Shown in pieces: positions 6,475-7,944 of a stretch of DNA of 7,944 nt. Source of the DNA: Chloroflexota bacterium (GTDB lineage Bacteria; Chloroflexota; Chloroflexia; QHBQ01; JADMIH01); NCBI GenBank assembly GCA_015478675.1, contig JADMIH010000173.1, positions 1 through 7,944 of the forward strand, read 5' to 3'. The notes beneath the pieces were generated by a model. The model saw only the letters and a program-made list of their open reading frames with translations, ran no database searches and was not told the origin of the DNA. The position numbers and the translations under genes were made by a program. Numbering within the stretch: position 1 is the first letter of the stretch; the number at the start of each line of letters is the position of its first letter.

Positions 6475-6491
6475 AGGTACGCGTCAGTTAC

Positions 6492-6562
6492 TCCGGGGTC
6501 GTCTAACGGTAGGACAGCAGCCTTTGGAGCTGAGAGTTGGGGTTCGAATCCCTGCCCCGGAA
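6492..6562 (+). tRNA. tRNA-Gln (anticodon UUG)
   Basis: A full cloverleaf can be drawn. The acceptor TCCGGGG pairs with CCCCGGA (6555-6561) and the D-arm is GTCT...AGGAC with the GG invariants. The anticodon stem GCAGC/GCTGA has one end mismatch, with loop CTTTGGA and anticodon TTG at positions 34-36. The T-loop is TTCGAAT and the discriminator is A. CCA is not encoded (ACTG follows), so it must be added by nucleotidyltransferase. This differs from the tRNA-His in the same cluster. Confidence 0.93.
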
Positions 6563-6599
6563 CTGAGGACTTTAACAAAAGTTGTGATAACACGACAAT

Positions 6600-7018
6600 A
6601 GGGTTGGGCAAGGCTGGTGGCGCAGGATGGCCGCTGTCGCAAGGCAGAGGAAAGTCCGAGCTGCACAGAGCGGGGTGCCATGTGAAAGCGTGGGAAGGGC
6701 CGGCCGTGGGTCCTGACAGTCCAGATAGGCGCCTTCTTCGGAAGGTGAGAGCAACAGAGACCAAAGCCATTCCAGGTTCGCCTGGGGTGGAGTGAAAAGG
6801 GCAATCCTCCCTGCAGCAATCTCCGAATCGACCGCAGTATCCGGTTAGCCGGGTGTGAGAGGTGGCTCGCCGAGCCGGTCGGAAGACGAGAGCAGCTACC
6901 GAGGTGACGAGGTAGCCGGTTCCTTCGGGAGCCGAGAGAGATGGCCGTCAAGGGTAACCCACAAAGTTACCTGGAACAGAACTCGGCTTACTCGCGTTTG
7001 CCGGTCCCGACCAATCCT
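6600..7018 (+). ncRNA. rnpB: RNase P RNA (bacterial type A-like)
   Basis: The catalytic RNA of RNase P, which removes 5' leaders from precursor tRNAs. Conserved elements are GAGGAAAGTCC (6647-6657, the 5' strand of P4 and CR-I), GCAACAGAGACCAAAGCC (6751-6768) and AACAGAACTCGGCTTA (6975-6990, CR-V and the 3' strand of P4). The ends are set by helix P1, AGGGTTGG (6600-6607) with CCAATCCT (7011-7018), eight pairs including one G-U. Its ~419-nt length is at the long end for bacterial type A. Several strong internal hairpins are visible, for example CTTCTTCGGAAG near 6733-6744. It lies between two tRNA genes and presumably shares their transcript. It ends only 7 bases before tRNA-His. Confidence 0.94.
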
Positions 7019-7025
7019 ACCATAT

Positions 7026-7101
7026 GGTGGCTGTAGTTCAATGGCAGAGCGCTTCACTGTGGATGAAGATGTTGTGGGTTCGAGTCCCATCAGTCACCCC
7101 A
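7026..7101 (+). tRNA. tRNA-His (anticodon GUG), CCA encoded
   Basis: The acceptor starts with the extra 5' G (-1) at 7026 opposite the C73 discriminator, the histidine identity signature. The anticodon stem CTTCA/TGAAG carries the loop CTGTGGA with anticodon GTG. The T-arm is GTGGG-TTCGAGT-CCCAT. The terminal CCA is encoded (7099-7101). The intrinsic terminator starts 2 bases later. Confidence 0.95.
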
Positions 7102-7102
7102 G

Positions 7103-7130
7103 GGCCTTCCTTCATCGGGAGGGCCTTTTT
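7103..7130 (+). terminator. Intrinsic terminator of the tRNA-rnpB-tRNA cluster
   Basis: GGCCTTCC (7103-7110) pairs with GGAGGGCC (7118-7125) over 8 bp including one G-U. The loop is 7 nt and five Ts follow (7126-7130). It sits directly behind the CCA of tRNA-His, so 3' trimming would need only a short exonucleolytic step. Confidence 0.88.
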
Positions 7131-7177
7131 CGTGCGCCCCAGCAGCGGAACAGGTTCTGTTAACCATTGGTGGGTAT

Positions 7178-7228
7178 AACGCAATAACAAAGAGGACGGC
7201 TCGTCACCGTCCTCTTTGTTATTGCGTT
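7178..7228. terminator. Perfect 22-bp hairpin, probable bidirectional terminator
   Basis: Bases 7178-7199 and 7207-7228 are exact inverted repeats around a 7-nt loop. The loop-proximal part is G/C-rich (GAGGACGG). The outer part is A-rich on the left and T-rich on the right (TTTGTTATTGCGTTT), giving a U-rich 3' arm in both directions. It lies between the plus-strand RNA cluster and the convergent SLH gene, 15 bases past that gene's stop. It likely ends the SLH transcript and backs up the terminator at 7103. Confidence 0.8.
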
Positions 7229-7243
7229 TGCAACGACTTCAAC

Positions 7244-7944
7244 TCAATCTCTGGCGGCGCCAACGGTGAGGCAGTTAGGGAAGAAAGTGTTGGCGTCAAT
7301 CTTGGAAGCTTGCCCACGTGTGGTGTTGTTCCCCCACCTGAAGTATGGCCTGTTCTCTGTGTCACATGGCTCCTGTGGGATACTCCCACAGGCGTACCCT
7401 CCCATTACTCCTCTTCGTGTGAGACGGTTGATGTAGTCGTAGAATGGGTTGCCTGAAGGCACATCTGTGTATATCTGTGGCCCTGGGTCATCACTGATCC
7501 CTGCTGCATTACTGATGATCTTGGAGATCTGCCCTCTTGTGGCCTGTGCTCCTGGTCTGAAGTATGGGTCACTCTCCATGTCACATGGCTCTTGAGGTAT
7601 CTGGCCGCAGGGGTACCCACCCATGTACCCTCTTTGTGTGAGACGGTTTATGTAGGGGTAGAAGGGATTAGATGGGGGCACGTCTGTGTAGATCTGAGTG
7701 CCAGGGTCATCAGTGTAGCCAACAGAGTTACTCACTATCTTAGCAATCTGTCCTCTGGTCACCTGGTTATTAGGTCTGAAGGTGCCATCATCATAGCCTG
7801 AGACGATGCCCTTGCAGGCAAGGCATTCTATGCTGGCGTAGAAGGTATTTGAGGGTGGCACGTCTGAGAAGGAGATGGTGCATGCTGTGGGTGAGGGTGC
7901 GAAGGTGGCTGTTTCTGTAGCTTGAGTGGTGCTCGTGGCCTGAG
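7244..7944 (-). CDS. S-layer homology (SLH) domain protein, 5' end cut by window
   Basis: The frame is open from the window edge (first whole codon ends at 7942) to a TGA at 7244-7246, giving 232 visible C-terminal residues. A Thr/Ala/Pro-rich stretch precedes three SLH domains at about 25-73, 86-145 and 158-216. Each opens with a (F/Y)(S/T)DVP motif, then NxFYxYI, and carries a TRGQ motif in place of the classical TRAE. SLH domains anchor exported proteins to cell-wall polymers, so this is the surface-anchoring end of a larger secreted protein whose main domain lies beyond 7944. Domains 2 and 3 carry an extra segment CG-x-IPQEPC (C112/C120 and C185/C193). Domain 1 has ECLACKG (C40/C43). GTG 7861 could be misread as a start, but the frame clearly continues upstream. 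The gene converges on the tRNA-rnpB cluster. Confidence 0.93.
   Translation of the reverse strand, partial: QATSTTQATETATFAPSPTACTISFSDVPPSNTFYASIECLACKGIVSGYDDGTFRPNNQVTRGQIAKIVSNSVGYTDDPGTQIYTDVPPSNPFYPYINRLTQRGYMGGYPCGQIPQEPCDMESDPYFRPGAQATRGQISKIISNAAGISDDPGPQIYTDVPSGNPFYDYINRLTRRGVMGGYACGSIPQEPCDTENRPYFRWGNNTTRGQASKIDANTFFPNCLTVGAARD

Noticed and set aside
6604..7163. Short open frames inside the RNase P RNA and tRNA-His region on both strands
   Set aside because: They lie within well-supported structured RNA genes and have no ribosome sites or domain signals.

Overview
The window looks like a chromosomal stretch of a Chloroflexota-type bacterium. This is an inference from context: a surface-layer homology (SLH) protein with TRGQ-type motifs, a DUF4349 membrane protein, DinB-family proteins, PIN-type toxins, and a dispersed repeat whose core is a G/C-rich hairpin followed by GGGGTGAGGGC-type sequence. 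No marker gene here settles the species.

Layout. Positions 1-1670 are a degraded accessory zone. It holds an intact VapBC-type toxin-antitoxin pair (133-805) bracketed by two diverged copies of a ~50-bp repeat (1-50 and 824-874). These are followed by a broken DinB-like gene (897-1258) and a broken second VapC toxin (1280-1669) that has no antitoxin. Positions 1705-3401 hold an intact acetyl-CoA C-acetyltransferase (thiolase) and a closely coupled DinB-family protein that starts at a TTG. Positions 3460-6153 hold two exported or membrane-anchored proteins: a single-pass protein with seven TPR repeats, and a DUF4349 protein with a coiled coil and two membrane segments. Positions 6241-6449 hold a MITE-like repeat with ~43-nt imperfect terminal inverted repeats. 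Its right end runs into the -35 box of a near-consensus sigma70-type promoter.

That promoter drives a stable-RNA cluster: tRNA-Gln(UUG), the RNase P RNA (rnpB), tRNA-His(GUG), then an intrinsic terminator. A second, perfect 22-bp hairpin sits between this cluster and the convergent SLH gene and probably terminates from both sides. The SLH gene lies on the minus strand and its 5' end runs off the window.

Functionally the window is mostly ordinary: central acyl-CoA metabolism, cell-envelope proteins and RNA processing. RNase P would mature the 5' ends of the two tRNAs co-transcribed with it. I found no convincing new multi-gene system. The most distinctive signals are the repeat/promoter junction at 6446-6451, the tRNA-rnpB-tRNA arrangement, the repeat-bracketed toxin-antitoxin pair beside two gene remnants, and the cysteine-bearing inserts in the SLH domains.
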